IMG/VR virus record: IMGVR_UViG_3300042261_001312
Location: 62,001 to 126,000 of that record
Direction: 5' to 3' (one strand)
From: a virus
DNA: 64,000 nt
The position numbers were made by a program, and so were the translations under genes. Shown piece by piece: positions 40,851 to 50,705 of the stretch (position 1 is its first letter; each line of letters begins with the position of its first letter). The notes under the pieces are model-generated. The model did not search any database. It saw only the letters and a list, made by a program, of their open reading frames with translations, and was not told where the DNA came from.

Positions 40851-41324
40851 TTATTTTCCACTTTGACCAAAACCCCCTCTATCGGTTGATTTCAAATCAT
40901 CAACCTCAATAAATTTGATTTTGCTGTCAAATATCCATTTTAATTTAACATACCAAGGAGCAGTCATGATTGGTCTTATTTCAAATTGACACAATCTATC
41001 ACCTTCTTTAATCGAAGTTTTCTCGAATGCAATTGCTCCGAATTTCCAAATATCGTTATTTCCTGAATAACCTTGACGTTCGGCATCAGGACCGTCCACC
41101 ACACCGTAATGATTGTGCTGTATTAAATTGTATTTGATAAAAGTTCCCGATCTTGGAACAATATTTGCCTGATAATATTTTGGTAATTTCATTGAAACTC
41201 CCAATGGAATTAATTTAAATTGCCATTTTCGTAGTTCAACACTTTCAGCAGATTTTAGATCAATCCAATTTCCATGTGTTTCTACTTTACATGCTGGATT
41301 ATGATATTTAATATATATTCTCAT
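40851..41324 (-). CDS. dut: dUTPase
   Basis: 157 aa trimeric-type dUTP pyrophosphatase. All five motifs are present: GNWIDLKSAE (1), VPRSGTFIKYNL (2), HYGVVDGPDAERQGYSGN (3, with catalytic Asp), EGDRLCQFEIRP (4) and STDRGGFGQSGK (5, the P-loop-like tail). Motif 3 is longer than in the cellular enzyme. It removes dUTP and makes dUMP for the thymidylate synthase of the same operon. Two bases before the next gene. Confidence 0.9.
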   Translation of the reverse strand: MRIYIKYHNPACKVETHGNWIDLKSAESVELRKWQFKLIPLGVSMKLPKYYQANIVPRSGTFIKYNLIQHNHYGVVDGPDAERQGYSGNNDIWKFGAIAFEKTSIKEGDRLCQFEIRPIMTAPWYVKLKWIFDSKIKFIEVDDLKSTDRGGFGQSGK

Positions 41325-41325
41325 C

Positions 41326-41595
41326 TTATTTTAAGTATTTTAAAGCGTTTAAAATGTCATCATCAGCCATTGTATCCAGATTATCAACAATGTTCGTCAT
41401 TTCGGCTATTTTGCCCTTTAATTCGTCTTCTAGGCTCATTGTTGAAGTGTTAAATTCTTCAATTTTTGAGAGTGCGAATCTGGCTTGTTGACCTCCATCG
41501 ATTTCCATGTAATGAGTATCACCTTTGGCATAAAAAGTTAATGCCAATTTAAGTACTTCAACAAGATTTTGATATTCTTCAACACTCTTCATCAT
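41326..41595 (-). CDS. Hypothetical protein, 89 aa
   Basis: I start it at the ATGATG inside the end of the upstream KTSC gene (overlap 17 bases, translational coupling) rather than at 41628. Helical: MMKSVEEYQNLVEVLKLAL ... LEDELKGKIAEMTNIV. No family recognised. Confidence 0.5.
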   Translation of the reverse strand: MMKSVEEYQNLVEVLKLALTFYAKGDTHYMEIDGGQQARFALSKIEEFNTSTMSLEDELKGKIAEMTNIVDNLDTMADDDILNALKYLK

Positions 41596-41929
41596 TTTCT
41601 TCCAATTTTTGATCATGCTCATCAACAATTTCTTTTAATTCTCTAACCTCATTAGGGTATAGTGTAAATTCTTTACGAGCAGGATATGCTGTTTTGTTAT
41701 TAATTTTTTTATGAAAAAAAACTCCCTGTGATTCTGCTTCCTCAAATTCGGCATATAATTCAGGAGAAACATTTCCATACGAATAAGTATGACCTCTGCT
41801 AAATGCAATATAAAGTCTTTCTGATTTTGGAAAGTACGTTGTTTTTAATACGTTATCTGATTTAAACACAGATTCTACATATCCAATGTCACCATTCTCT
41901 TCCTTATATTCTTTTCGTTCAACTAACAT
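41579..41929 (-). CDS. KTSC-domain protein, 116 aa
   Basis: Residues 24-75 (SDNVLKTTYFPKSERLYIAF then YSYGNVSPELYAEFEEAESQG) match the short KTSC domain, often fused to nucleases or synthetases and thought to bind nucleic acid. The lysyl-tRNA-synthetase-like partner domain is absent. First gene of the early operon behind a strong host-like promoter (41949-41979). C-terminal 40 residues are acidic and helical. Confidence 0.6.
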   Translation of the reverse strand: MLVERKEYKEENGDIGYVESVFKSDNVLKTTYFPKSERLYIAFSRGHTYSYGNVSPELYAEFEEAESQGVFFHKKINNKTAYPARKEFTLYPNEVRELKEIVDEHDQKLEENDEEC

Positions 41930-41948
41930 AGTATGTATATTAAGTAGG

Positions 41949-41979
41949 CAAATATAAACAATTAAATATTAAAAACAAA
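41949..41979 (-). promoter_or_regulatory. Host-like (early) promoter
   Basis: Minus strand: TTTG (41979-41976), 19-base spacer, TATATTTG (41956-41949), 20 bases before the ATG at 41929. It is followed by an operon of about ten genes. Confidence 0.75.
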
Positions 41980-41980
41980 G

Positions 41981-41990
41981 AGTATTTATA
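41981..41990 (+). promoter_or_regulatory. Late-type promoter motif AGTATTTATA
   Basis: 15 bases before the ATG at 42006 and directly back-to-back with the early promoter on the other strand. Confidence 0.7.
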
Positions 41991-42005
41991 TAAAAATATT
42001 GATTA

Positions 42006-42770
42006 ATGGCATATCCTAAAAAAGTTAAACTGACTCTTGATGTCAATCCACCTAAGATTGGGACTGAATATCTTAAATATGGTATGGATCGAATTGAAGA
42101 ACTTATGCGTCAAACCGACACAAAAACAAAGTATCTTCCAAGAACAATATTGCTTGAAGATTTAGACCAAGCAGTTTTCGATTACGTCAATCGTGATGGC
42201 ATGAAAGCAGTAATCGATGGTAATGTAGTACCTGTATTTTATTTGGATAATGATAGATGGGGAGAATTTTCAAAGACTTGGAAATTTACCGACAATGATA
42301 AAAACGTTCCAACACCATATGTTACTGTAAGACGTACCGAAAAACAAGCAGGAACTAGACTTGGTACAAAATATCGCATTCCGCAGCCACGTAAATTCAG
42401 ATACATGGATGTTCCGATTTTAGATAATGGGGAAATTGTATATTTGAGATTTAAAATGCCAGAACCAACAAATGTTGATCTAATATATGAAGCAACTTTA
42501 TTTACCAAATATAGAGTTGACGTTAATCAATATGATGAACAAGTACTTAAAAATTTTGCATCTCGTCAAGAATATCTTGGAATCAAGGGAAATCCAGTTC
42601 CATTATTGTTTGAGGGATTTTCGGAATCAAATACTATCGAAAATATTGATGGAGATAGATTCTTTGTGTCAAAATATACCCTAAAGTTATTGGGATTTAT
42701 TCAAGACGAAAAAGAATTCGAAATCGTAAAAACTACAAGAAGACCAAAATTCAGTTACATCGTTAAGTAA
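42006..42770 (+). CDS. Tail completion/sheath stabiliser-like protein (gp15-like?)
   Basis: 254 aa. YVTVRRTEKQAG, YRIPQPRKFRYMDVP and a C-terminal FFVSKYTLKLLGFIQD are the kind of strand-rich segments seen in gp15-type proteins that cap the sheath and tube; size matches T4 gp15 (272 aa). The middle EATLFTKYRVDVNQYDEQVL is also consistent. Single late gene, convergent with the baseplate-type gene at 42763, overlapping it by 8 bases. Function inferred. Confidence 0.45.
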   Translation: MAYPKKVKLTLDVNPPKIGTEYLKYGMDRIEELMRQTDTKTKYLPRTILLEDLDQAVFDYVNRDGMKAVIDGNVVPVFYLDNDRWGEFSKTWKFTDNDKNVPTPYVTVRRTEKQAGTRLGTKYRIPQPRKFRYMDVPILDNGEIVYLRFKMPEPTNVDLIYEATLFTKYRVDVNQYDEQVLKNFASRQEYLGIKGNPVPLLFEGFSESNTIENIDGDRFFVSKYTLKLLGFIQDEKEFEIVKTTRRPKFSYIVK

Positions 42771-43557
42771 TTGTGGTATATGTGTTTCCAGTATATTGAT
42801 AAGTGTTGCCACTAGGATAATTTTGCATAATGCTATCCGTATTAGTAACTGTATTATTAATTCTACTATTATATTGAGTATTATTAATTTGCTGTTTTGC
42901 ATTCATGTTTGGTGCAGAAGTACCCACAAATTTCCACATTTTATTAACTAAATCCAATTGAACCTTAAAATACATTCTTTCTGCGGTAATTAAATTTATA
43001 TTATCTTGATTGTAGAATAAAGTTGTTGTACCAGATTTAGCATTATAGAAGGTAAATTTAGCATAAGCAGTTGAAGTGCTGCCAGTTTGTGACTGAATAT
43101 ACCATACAGGGATATACCAATTATATAATTGATTATTTGTACTTGCTCTAACTTCATATTCAGGTTTATTTCCCAATTTTGTTAAATAACTTGTTAATAT
43201 TTTTTTCTGGATATTTGTATCGTATGTGTCGTAAAAATCTAAAATAAAAAAACTGTTAAGTAACTTAACACTATTATTATCGATTTCAGATTGTGTAAAT
43301 CCAGCATTTAAAAATGATGTATTATATGCTCCACTCTTAAAAAAATAAAAAGTAAAAAATGAAACATCAACAATCGGTCCTAATTTAAATTTTCTTTCTT
43401 CCACATCGACAACAGGATTTACCAAATCCAGCGAAGTAAATGTTGTTAAATTATCAATTTCTTGCTGATATCCAGTAAAGTCATTATTTCCACTTACGCC
43501 AATTCTTAGGCTCAAGTTCTGACCGATACTTCTCAATTTTTCACGAATTATTGGCAT
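42763..43557 (-). CDS. Virion structural protein, baseplate-type, 264 aa
   Basis: Strand-rich, Asn/Thr/Tyr-rich protein with YNWYIPVWYIQSQTGST and MYFKVQLDLVNKMWKFVG; the last 50 residues are Asn/Thr-rich and low-complexity. It overlaps the preceding gene start by 10 bases, so translation is coupled. Sits in a three-gene minus-strand late block of large structural proteins. No family recognised. Confidence 0.5.
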   Translation of the reverse strand: MPIIREKLRSIGQNLSLRIGVSGNNDFTGYQQEIDNLTTFTSLDLVNPVVDVEERKFKLGPIVDVSFFTFYFFKSGAYNTSFLNAGFTQSEIDNNSVKLLNSFFILDFYDTYDTNIQKKILTSYLTKLGNKPEYEVRASTNNQLYNWYIPVWYIQSQTGSTSTAYAKFTFYNAKSGTTTLFYNQDNINLITAERMYFKVQLDLVNKMWKFVGTSAPNMNAKQQINNTQYNSRINNTVTNTDSIMQNYPSGNTYQYTGNTYTTIT

Positions 43558-44729
43558 GGTTTTCCTATATTGTTAATATCACCAATTGGTGTATAATTTA
43601 CTGTGGTTGCATTTCTACTGAACCAAACATCCTTAAATGCTGCAAGTGTATTTGTATCTGTTAAATCAGGAACAACATCGAAAACAATACTTGCAAATAA
43701 GTATCTTTTTTTATTTACAAAAGGGTAATCAACACCAATTCCAGTTAATGGGTCTGAATATCCTTGTGGCAATATCTCTCTCCATACATAATTTCCTGTA
43801 TTATCTCCAATTTCTTTTGCATATAATGGTATTGATTGAACTTCTTCATATGATGTGCTTCCAGTATTTGCTGTATATAAATCATCGGAAAAATATCTCA
43901 ATCTTAGCGGAATAAATGGATTGTATTTCCATATTAGTGCTTTTGGAGTACTGCCGTCAAAATACATTGTTTCAATATAAATTGTCTGTCCAGATAATTG
44001 TGTTTGTAAAAATTCAGGTAGATTATATTCAATCAAATCACCGATTTTTTGTTCATTACGTGTTTTTATAAAATCCCCAATATTTAATAATGTATATGGC
44101 AATAAGTAGGTTTTTATTGTATACGTACCATCTACATGTAATTCAGTAAATTTCATCCCTTCAATTGGATATGGTATTGTAGTTGGTTTATATTGTGCAT
44201 ATAAAAACAATTCATTAACTGGAAAACCAATATTGTCAAAATAATTTGAAACGTCAAAATCTACATTGAAATTAAATGTATATGCTTGTTCTCCATAGAC
44301 ATTATTTGAAAATCCAATTGGAAATATTTCAAATTCTTTTGGTGTTGCTATTACTTGAAAGTATCTAACTATTTTAGTAATAGCATTTACGGTTGTACCA
44401 CTAGTATAACCTGTATCTGCTGGTTTAACCAAATAAAAATCAAATGAATTTAAAATATTTTTTGAATCGATTGTTTGTGGTAGAAAAAAGTCTTGAAATT
44501 GGTTATAATTGAGTTTTAATCCGTTTAATAACGACATGTATTCAATTTTACCATAAATTCTATAAACAGGGTTTACTTCCCTTTCGGCATCAAATATATC
44601 AGTTGCACTAATAACTTCATTAATACTGTATTCAGTAATTTCAATAGGTTTATTTGTTAATTCCAACTTATTATAAGAATCAACATTAACTGAATTAATA
44701 TTTTTATAACTATTTAATTGAATTTCCAC
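43548..44729 (-). CDS. Virion structural protein, baseplate-type, 393 aa
   Basis: Strand-rich with many aromatic residues (e.g. YQFQ, FPIGFSN, LRYFSDDLYTANTGS). KPADTGYTSGTTVN and INVDFDVSNYFDNIG are visible but match no family I know. Late-type promoter 13 bases upstream at 44743-44752. Position among tail genes and composition suggest a baseplate or fibre-attachment protein. Confidence 0.5.
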   Translation of the reverse strand: MEIQLNSYKNINSVNVDSYNKLELTNKPIEITEYSINEVISATDIFDAEREVNPVYRIYGKIEYMSLLNGLKLNYNQFQDFFLPQTIDSKNILNSFDFYLVKPADTGYTSGTTVNAITKIVRYFQVIATPKEFEIFPIGFSNNVYGEQAYTFNFNVDFDVSNYFDNIGFPVNELFLYAQYKPTTIPYPIEGMKFTELHVDGTYTIKTYLLPYTLLNIGDFIKTRNEQKIGDLIEYNLPEFLQTQLSGQTIYIETMYFDGSTPKALIWKYNPFIPLRLRYFSDDLYTANTGSTSYEEVQSIPLYAKEIGDNTGNYVWREILPQGYSDPLTGIGVDYPFVNKKRYLFASIVFDVVPDLTDTNTLAAFKDVWFSRNATTVNYTPIGDINNIGKPCQ

Positions 44730-44742
44730 AGTTTTATTTTAT

Positions 44743-44752
44743 TATAAATACC
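44743..44752 (-). promoter_or_regulatory. Late-type promoter motif GGTATTTATA
   Basis: Minus strand, 13 bases before the ATG at 44729. Confidence 0.6.
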
Positions 44753-44762
44753 AATAAAAATT

Positions 44763-47042
44763 TTATATTAGACCTAAATCAAAAACCAATTTCACACAAT
44801 CATTATCATACATTCCTCTAAATAAATATGCTGTCGGATTTGTGCTAGGAGCACCTGCATATGGGGCATTTGCATCCCACCCAAATCCACTATCATATGT
44901 TCTTCCATCGGTAATTACAATAAGAGGTTTTATTGGATCATATTTATATGTGTCTGCGGATAATTGAATACCATTATATCTACTATCTTGACCTGTATTC
45001 CATTTTCTTACATTAATTCCCTTTGCAGGAATAAGTTTTAATTTTTCCAACTCTTCTCTTGGAACACGAATGAAATTTGTTCTAAAAGCATCTCCTTTCA
45101 GCAAAAATTTGGTATTACTTAATCCTGCAAATATTTTTTGAGTATTATCACTTATAAAATACTCTGTATCATAATTATTATGATAAACATCAGCCATGTT
45201 AAAATTTCTATTAGCAACGCTATCAAAAACAAATGCGTATTGTGGAAAAAATAGTGAAAAATTTAACCATTGACCTCCAAAATAAGTTTCGCCACTTGGT
45301 TGATTTGAAAATTTTGTAACGTTATATGGAAAATCATATATATATTCAGGTGTACTGCCAGTAACTGGTTTTTTTATATAATTACTATTATCGTAGTTTG
45401 GATATGATGCATCGTTATCAACATTATCCACTCCAGATACTTTAAACCATGCTCCGCCTTGAGATCGAATATCGACAACATACGTATCACCGTCTACATT
45501 CATTGTATTTCCAAAAGTATTTTCAGATTTAACATTTGCAACATTATCATTATACGTTAATGGATTTTTTGTTGGGAAAAATTGTGCAATACTATAAATT
45601 TCACCCGCTTTAAATGGAAAATATTCCTTTCTCCAGTTATTATTATTCAATTCCCAATCAAGACCGTTAATTTTACCATCAGTAGTCATTCCATCAGCAA
45701 TTAATCCTATTGATTGTGGTATTTTAAACCATCCTCTTACGGGATGTGGTGGTCGATTTCGTTTAAATTCACCATTGCCAACTGAAACTATTTGAAAAGT
45801 GTCAACATCAGGATATTTGGCTAAAATCATACCATAAAATTTACTATAAACACCAATCGATGAATTATTGCTAACTTGAGTTTCAATTCCTAAATCATTT
45901 GTAATTATTTTTATTTGATTACATGGAATGTTTAACACAAAATTACCATAATCATCAGTAAATTTATAATAATCACTATCAGAAAGTTCAATAATGTCAA
46001 TGTCAGGATTAAATCCAGAAAGAAATGTTACACCATCACCATCAAATTCAATATTTTTTGAATTAGGTTCAAATGAAAATACTCTAATATCAATTGGGGC
46101 GATTCTATTAACTCTGACATCGATATTACTTCGAATTGATGGAACTAGCGGAGAAGGGTATGTATTACTCATTGCATATAAACCCCCATTCTCATTACTA
46201 TAGGTAGCATTTCCATAAAATGCATATTGACCCATTGTCATCGATGTACCAAATATCGTAAAACTCGATCCAACTACAGCACGAATTCTAAAATCCTGAC
46301 GAGTTATGCCAATTTCAAAATTTTCAGTATCACCCCAAAACGGAATTATATTTACATCAATCTCTTGGGTTTCAATATTTGGTAAATCATTTAAGTCTTC
46401 ACTTGCTTTTATTCTACTTCCATTTTTTGTAAATAAATTTGCTGGATATCCTGAAACAATCATTGTTTGTGGTGACATTGAATATTTACCAATATCTGTA
46501 ATATCCACACTCATGTGAACTGTTTGATTACCAGTTGGAACACCAAATATCATATAATCACCATTGTCATTCGTTAATGCAGTATATTTATAATATTTCT
46601 TATATACATTAAGAAACGGTTGATTTGTCACCAATTCGGGTTTAATTAAAAATGAGCCAAATGGCTGTGCTGGTTTATATGTACCTACTTTTGGATCATA
46701 TTGTGATACACGTGGTAGTAAATTATACCTTTTACCTTCATTATTTTTATCTCTTGGTGTTGTGTATGGATAAATGCTAGTAATCTCCCCATCTTCTGCA
46801 TCAACATTAGATAATGGAATAAAAATGCTTATTTTTGTATTAGGTATACCCACACCACCATTGGCAACAACACGTCCAATTAAAACACCATAATTAGCAT
46901 TAAAATTTTGATATGCATCTTTGGTGTCCAACTTCATGGTGAGAAATTCAACTGTTTTAACATCTTGTTCGAGTTTCACCTTGATATACATGTCACTACC
47001 TTGTAAGGTGCTGTCCATGTAGATTTTCTGAGATTTATTCAT
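44763..47042 (-). CDS. Large structural protein with carboxypeptidase-regulatory-like domain, 759 aa
   Basis: Residues 40-190 contain Ig/CarboxypepD_reg-like strands: VLIGRVVANGGVGIPNTKIS and YTALTNDNGDYMIFGVPTGN, where a Gly-Asp-Tyr turn precedes a Val-Pro-x-Gly. A second such unit is near FTDDYGNFVLNIPCNQ. The rest is strand-rich with few charges. Such folds decorate baseplates and fibres. Late-type promoter 15 bases upstream. It is divergent from the sheath gene. Confidence 0.5.
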   Translation of the reverse strand: MNKSQKIYMDSTLQGSDMYIKVKLEQDVKTVEFLTMKLDTKDAYQNFNANYGVLIGRVVANGGVGIPNTKISIFIPLSNVDAEDGEITSIYPYTTPRDKNNEGKRYNLLPRVSQYDPKVGTYKPAQPFGSFLIKPELVTNQPFLNVYKKYYKYTALTNDNGDYMIFGVPTGNQTVHMSVDITDIGKYSMSPQTMIVSGYPANLFTKNGSRIKASEDLNDLPNIETQEIDVNIIPFWGDTENFEIGITRQDFRIRAVVGSSFTIFGTSMTMGQYAFYGNATYSNENGGLYAMSNTYPSPLVPSIRSNIDVRVNRIAPIDIRVFSFEPNSKNIEFDGDGVTFLSGFNPDIDIIELSDSDYYKFTDDYGNFVLNIPCNQIKIITNDLGIETQVSNNSSIGVYSKFYGMILAKYPDVDTFQIVSVGNGEFKRNRPPHPVRGWFKIPQSIGLIADGMTTDGKINGLDWELNNNNWRKEYFPFKAGEIYSIAQFFPTKNPLTYNDNVANVKSENTFGNTMNVDGDTYVVDIRSQGGAWFKVSGVDNVDNDASYPNYDNSNYIKKPVTGSTPEYIYDFPYNVTKFSNQPSGETYFGGQWLNFSLFFPQYAFVFDSVANRNFNMADVYHNNYDTEYFISDNTQKIFAGLSNTKFLLKGDAFRTNFIRVPREELEKLKLIPAKGINVRKWNTGQDSRYNGIQLSADTYKYDPIKPLIVITDGRTYDSGFGWDANAPYAGAPSTNPTAYLFRGMYDNDCVKLVFDLGLI

Positions 47043-47057
47043 ATAATAAACATTTTT

Positions 47058-47067
47058 TATAAATACT
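47058..47067 (-). promoter_or_regulatory. Late-type promoter motif AGTATTTATA
   Basis: Minus strand, 15 bases before the ATG at 47042. The 304-base divergent gap behind it (47043-47346) is extremely AT-rich, holds an imperfect AT inverted repeat near 47126-47162 and no gene I can support. Confidence 0.65.
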
Positions 47068-47273
47068 AATTCAAAGAAAATCTTACGGATAGAAAAAATT
47101 TTTCACTTTTTTTAAAAAAAAATTTTTATCAAATTTTGAATTATTTTGATATAAAAATTTAAAAAAAATAAAAATGTTAGATAAAAAAGAGAAAAAAATG
47201 GAAAATCTTGATTTATAAACAAGAATAACAAGATGATAATAAATTTATAAAAACTCCTTTTGCGTTATTTTTT

Positions 47274-47283
47274 AGTATTTATT
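47274..47283 (+). promoter_or_regulatory. Late-type promoter motif AGTATTTATT
   Basis: 63 bases before the sheath ATG, a longer leader than usual, containing a small hairpin AGCG/CGCT. Confidence 0.65.
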
Positions 47284-47346
47284 GAAAACAGCGATTAAAC
47301 GCTAATAGACGAAAATAATAACAAAAAATATTAATAATTAATAAAC

Positions 47347-50217
47347 ATGGCAGAATTCGTATTTACCTCTCCGGGTATAAAATTTAGAGAACGTGATTTA
47401 ACGTTCGTAACACGTAATGTGGGTATTACTACATTAGGTGGTGTTGGTGAAACACTTAAAGGACCTGCTTTTGAACCTGTTTACATTCAGGATAAAACCC
47501 AATTCGCTCAAAGATTTGGTGGGCAGAGTGTGGCAAGGCTATCAAACGGCAATCCGCAATATCAATTACCATATGTTGCAAACGCATATCTAGAAGAATC
47601 CAATCAAATGTGGATTACGAGGGTATTGGGTTTAAGTGGATATGATGCATATAAAGGATGGGCAATTACATTGGATGCAGGAGTAGACCCATCAACAATT
47701 GCTACAGGAGTAACGGCTGCGTTCGGTCCTACTGCTTTTACAGATTATGCATTTTTGGGTGTTGGAATACAGGCAACTGGCGATACTGGTACTGCATTTT
47801 TGGGATTTGACAAAATAAATGATACATCGTTTAGTGGTATTTCATATACGTTTGAATGTGTAACATATGATCCTCTTACTGGTGCTGGTACAGTTACTGG
47901 TACTACAACAACCTTTACGGCAACACAATATACCGAATATGCAAATATGGTACTTGCATTGGTTAGAAGTAGAGGTACTACCTATGATAATGTAAATTTA
48001 CCCACAACAGTAAAATGGGAAACAGAGGATTTATCATTACCAGTGAGTGGAAATACAACCTTGTTAGGTACTGGTGATTTGTTTGGAACATTTAAATTAA
48101 TTGCAACCAGTGGTGCATCAACACAAGAATTTGTAGTATCGTTGAATCCAAATGCAAGTAGTTTCTTACCAAACGTAATTGGTTTTCAACCAAAAGATAA
48201 AAATACTAAAATTTGGGTACAAGCAGTATATCCAGATTTAATTAAAAAACTCGACAGTGATGGTGATTCTATTCTTAATTATAGTGGTGTTTCTGGATTC
48301 ACATCATATGGAATCCCAGCAATTTTACCATATGCATTCGGTGTTAGTAGTGATTTAATTGAATGTAATACTGATTTTTATACAGATTATAAGACACAGT
48401 TCAGAACACCAGAAACTCCTTGGGTTGTTTCTCAAGTTAAAGGTAATAAAGTAAGTAGATTGTTTAAATTCATCAGCATTTCTGACGGTGATGCAGCAAA
48501 TCAAGAAATTAAAATTAGTATTGCTAATATTAATCCTGCAACACTTGAATTTGACGTAGTTATTCGTGATTTTAATGATACTGATGATAATGTAAATATT
48601 TTGGAAACATTCTCAAGATGTACGATGGTAGTTGGACAAAATAGTTATATTGGACAGCGTATTGGTACATCAGACGGTGAATATGATCTACAGAGCAAAT
48701 ATGTGATGGTTGAAGTTGGAACTGACGTTGTTGTTGGTGATTTCCCTGCAGGTTTTGAGGGTTATTTATTTAACAATTTTGCGGTTAGTGCAACAACAAG
48801 TGGAAGCACTTCAGGAGTAATCGCAGGTATTGCACCAAAGATATTCTACAAAACTTCATATGATTATAATGGTGGTGACAGGGTTAAAAAAGTATTTTTA
48901 GGTGTTTCAGAAACCGCATATAGCACAACAAATTCAATTGGAACTGGCATTAATCAAAATTTCTTTAATTTTAATGGTCAAGAAGCCTATGATCCAGAAA
49001 CTGGTGCATTATTATCACATGTAAAAACAAATGGATTCCATATGGATAAATATGCTTCTGGCATTACTTCAAATGGATATGGATTTGATTGCGGTATTGG
49101 TGCATTCCAAACAGTAAGTGATGTAGTTGATCCAACTTCCGTATATTATAATTCAAACACGAGAAAATTCACATTAGCACCTGCTCGTGGATTTGATGGT
49201 TGGGATGTTAATAGAGGTATTAATGGTGTTGGTTATGCTCGTTCATATGGTGATTATTATCGTCTTAATGGAATTTATGACGGTGTTAATCCTAATGGAA
49301 ACGCTAAAAATGACTTCCAAGCATGGGAAACTGCAATTAATACATATGCAAATCCTGAAGAAGTTACAATTAACGTGTTTGTAACCCCGGGCATTAACTG
49401 GTCAGATCAGAATATTTTAGTTCAGGACACAATTGACATGATTGAAAATCAAAGAACTGATACTCTTTATGTTATTGATTCTCCTGATATTACAATTCCT
49501 GTTACAATTGGTGATGGTGGTAAGGCAGATGTACTTGCAGCACAAGATATTGCTGATTTACTTGACACTGCAGATATTGATTCAAGTTATTCTTGTACAT
49601 ACTTCCCTTGGATTCAGATAAGGGATACTCAAAATAACGTTAATATTTACATTCCACCAACAGGTGAAGTAGTAAAAGCAATGGCGTTTACTGATAACAC
49701 ATCATTCCCTTGGTTTGCACCTGCTGGTTTGAATCGTGGTGTGACTGCTGCAAGAAAATCTAAATATAAATTATCACTCGAAGCACGTGATATTCTATAT
49801 GCAGGAAGAATTAATCCAATGGCTGACTTTGCAGATTCTGGAACGGCAATTTTTGGACAGAAAACTCTTCAGGTTAAAGAAAGTGCACTTGATAGAATTA
49901 ATGTTCGCAGATTATTACTTCAAATTAAAGTTCTTATTGCAAATATTGCAATCCGTCTTGTATTTGAACAAAATGACCAAGCAACAATCGACCAATTCTT
50001 GGCAAAAGCAACTCCAGTTCTTGATACAATCAAGAGAGAAAGAGGTTTAACTGACTTCCGAATCAAAATGGACGACAGTAACAACACTCCTGAGACTAGA
50101 GATAGGAATGAGTTATTCGGTGAGATTTTCTTGAAACCAACACGTGCAGTTGAGTTCATTGGAATTACATTTACTATTACACCTTCTGGAGCATCATTTG
50201 CTGATGTTGGTGCATAA
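47347..50217 (+). CDS. Contractile tail sheath protein (gp18-like)
   Basis: 956 aa. The start AEFVFTSPGIKFRERDLTF is the standard sheath opening (Ser-Pro-Gly-Val-x-x-x-Glu). The end is equally typical: YAGRINPMADFADSGTAIFG, then LDRINVRRLLLQIKVLIANI and FGEIFLKPTRAVEFIGITFT. Domains in between are probably surface insertions, making it longer than T4 gp18 (659 aa). It contracts to drive the tube through the envelope. Good codons near the 3-prime end suggest strong expression. Terminator at 50233. Confidence 0.95.
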   Translation: MAEFVFTSPGIKFRERDLTFVTRNVGITTLGGVGETLKGPAFEPVYIQDKTQFAQRFGGQSVARLSNGNPQYQLPYVANAYLEESNQMWITRVLGLSGYDAYKGWAITLDAGVDPSTIATGVTAAFGPTAFTDYAFLGVGIQATGDTGTAFLGFDKINDTSFSGISYTFECVTYDPLTGAGTVTGTTTTFTATQYTEYANMVLALVRSRGTTYDNVNLPTTVKWETEDLSLPVSGNTTLLGTGDLFGTFKLIATSGASTQEFVVSLNPNASSFLPNVIGFQPKDKNTKIWVQAVYPDLIKKLDSDGDSILNYSGVSGFTSYGIPAILPYAFGVSSDLIECNTDFYTDYKTQFRTPETPWVVSQVKGNKVSRLFKFISISDGDAANQEIKISIANINPATLEFDVVIRDFNDTDDNVNILETFSRCTMVVGQNSYIGQRIGTSDGEYDLQSKYVMVEVGTDVVVGDFPAGFEGYLFNNFAVSATTSGSTSGVIAGIAPKIFYKTSYDYNGGDRVKKVFLGVSETAYSTTNSIGTGINQNFFNFNGQEAYDPETGALLSHVKTNGFHMDKYASGITSNGYGFDCGIGAFQTVSDVVDPTSVYYNSNTRKFTLAPARGFDGWDVNRGINGVGYARSYGDYYRLNGIYDGVNPNGNAKNDFQAWETAINTYANPEEVTINVFVTPGINWSDQNILVQDTIDMIENQRTDTLYVIDSPDITIPVTIGDGGKADVLAAQDIADLLDTADIDSSYSCTYFPWIQIRDTQNNVNIYIPPTGEVVKAMAFTDNTSFPWFAPAGLNRGVTAARKSKYKLSLEARDILYAGRINPMADFADSGTAIFGQKTLQVKESALDRINVRRLLLQIKVLIANIAIRLVFEQNDQATIDQFLAKATPVLDTIKRERGLTDFRIKMDDSNNTPETRDRNELFGEIFLKPTRAVEFIGITFTITPSGASFADVGA

Positions 50218-50232
50218 CGAATAATTGAAAAG

Positions 50233-50263
50233 ATTAAGACCCACATATTGTGTGGGTCTTAAT
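50233..50263 (+). terminator. Intrinsic terminator after sheath gene
   Basis: ATTAAGACCCACA/TGTGGGTCTTAAT, 13-bp perfect stem with a 5-base loop. Confidence 0.8.
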
Positions 50264-50306
50264 TTCATTAATAAATCAAAATAATATAAATTTTAATTAA
50301 TTGAAA

Positions 50307-50621
50307 ATGGCTAAAAATAGAAAAAAGGCAGAATTTGAGGATGAATACACAAATACGGAAGAAACCCTTGAGAAAAACAAAGAAGTTGTTGAAACTGAAC
50401 CAATCGTATTTGATGTTGAGCCAGTTGTAACTGAAGAAAATAATGTTGAAGTTTCTGAAGTGGAAAATATTTCAATGGAACAAAACTATTTTCTTGGTCA
50501 AACTAATAATGATGCAGAAATTGAAATAATTTCTGAAGAACAAGTTGAAGAAAGAAGTCTTAATACTTTATCAAAAGATGAATTAAGATTCTTTAGAAGA
50601 ACTGGTATTATGCCTAAATAA
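50307..50621 (+). CDS. Acidic protein, 104 aa
   Basis: ATG at 50307 (a TTG two codons earlier is ignored). Starts MAKNRKKAEFEDEYTN and then is Glu/Val-rich, ending LSKDELRFFRRTGIMPK. It is disordered-looking and lies between the sheath and tube genes after a terminator, without a clear late motif of its own, so it may depend on read-through. Function unknown; could be a sheath or tube chaperone by position. Confidence 0.55.
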   Translation: MAKNRKKAEFEDEYTNTEETLEKNKEVVETEPIVFDVEPVVTEENNVEVSEVENISMEQNYFLGQTNNDAEIEIISEEQVEERSLNTLSKDELRFFRRTGIMPK

Positions 50622-50652
50622 TATTTAATCATAAATAAATTTTAAAAGGAAT

Positions 50653-50662
50653 AGTATTTATG
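50653..50662 (+). promoter_or_regulatory. Late-type promoter motif AGTATTTATG
   Basis: 43 bases before the tube gene ATG. Confidence 0.6.
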
Positions 50663-50705
50663 ATAAAACAAAAAATAAGATTAACAAAATTAAATAAATA
50701 ACAAA

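Noticed and set aside
47147-47218. 14-codon frame and AT inverted repeat in the gap before the sheath gene
   Set aside because: Too short, homopolymer-rich and without promoter support; an origin cannot be argued from AT content alone.
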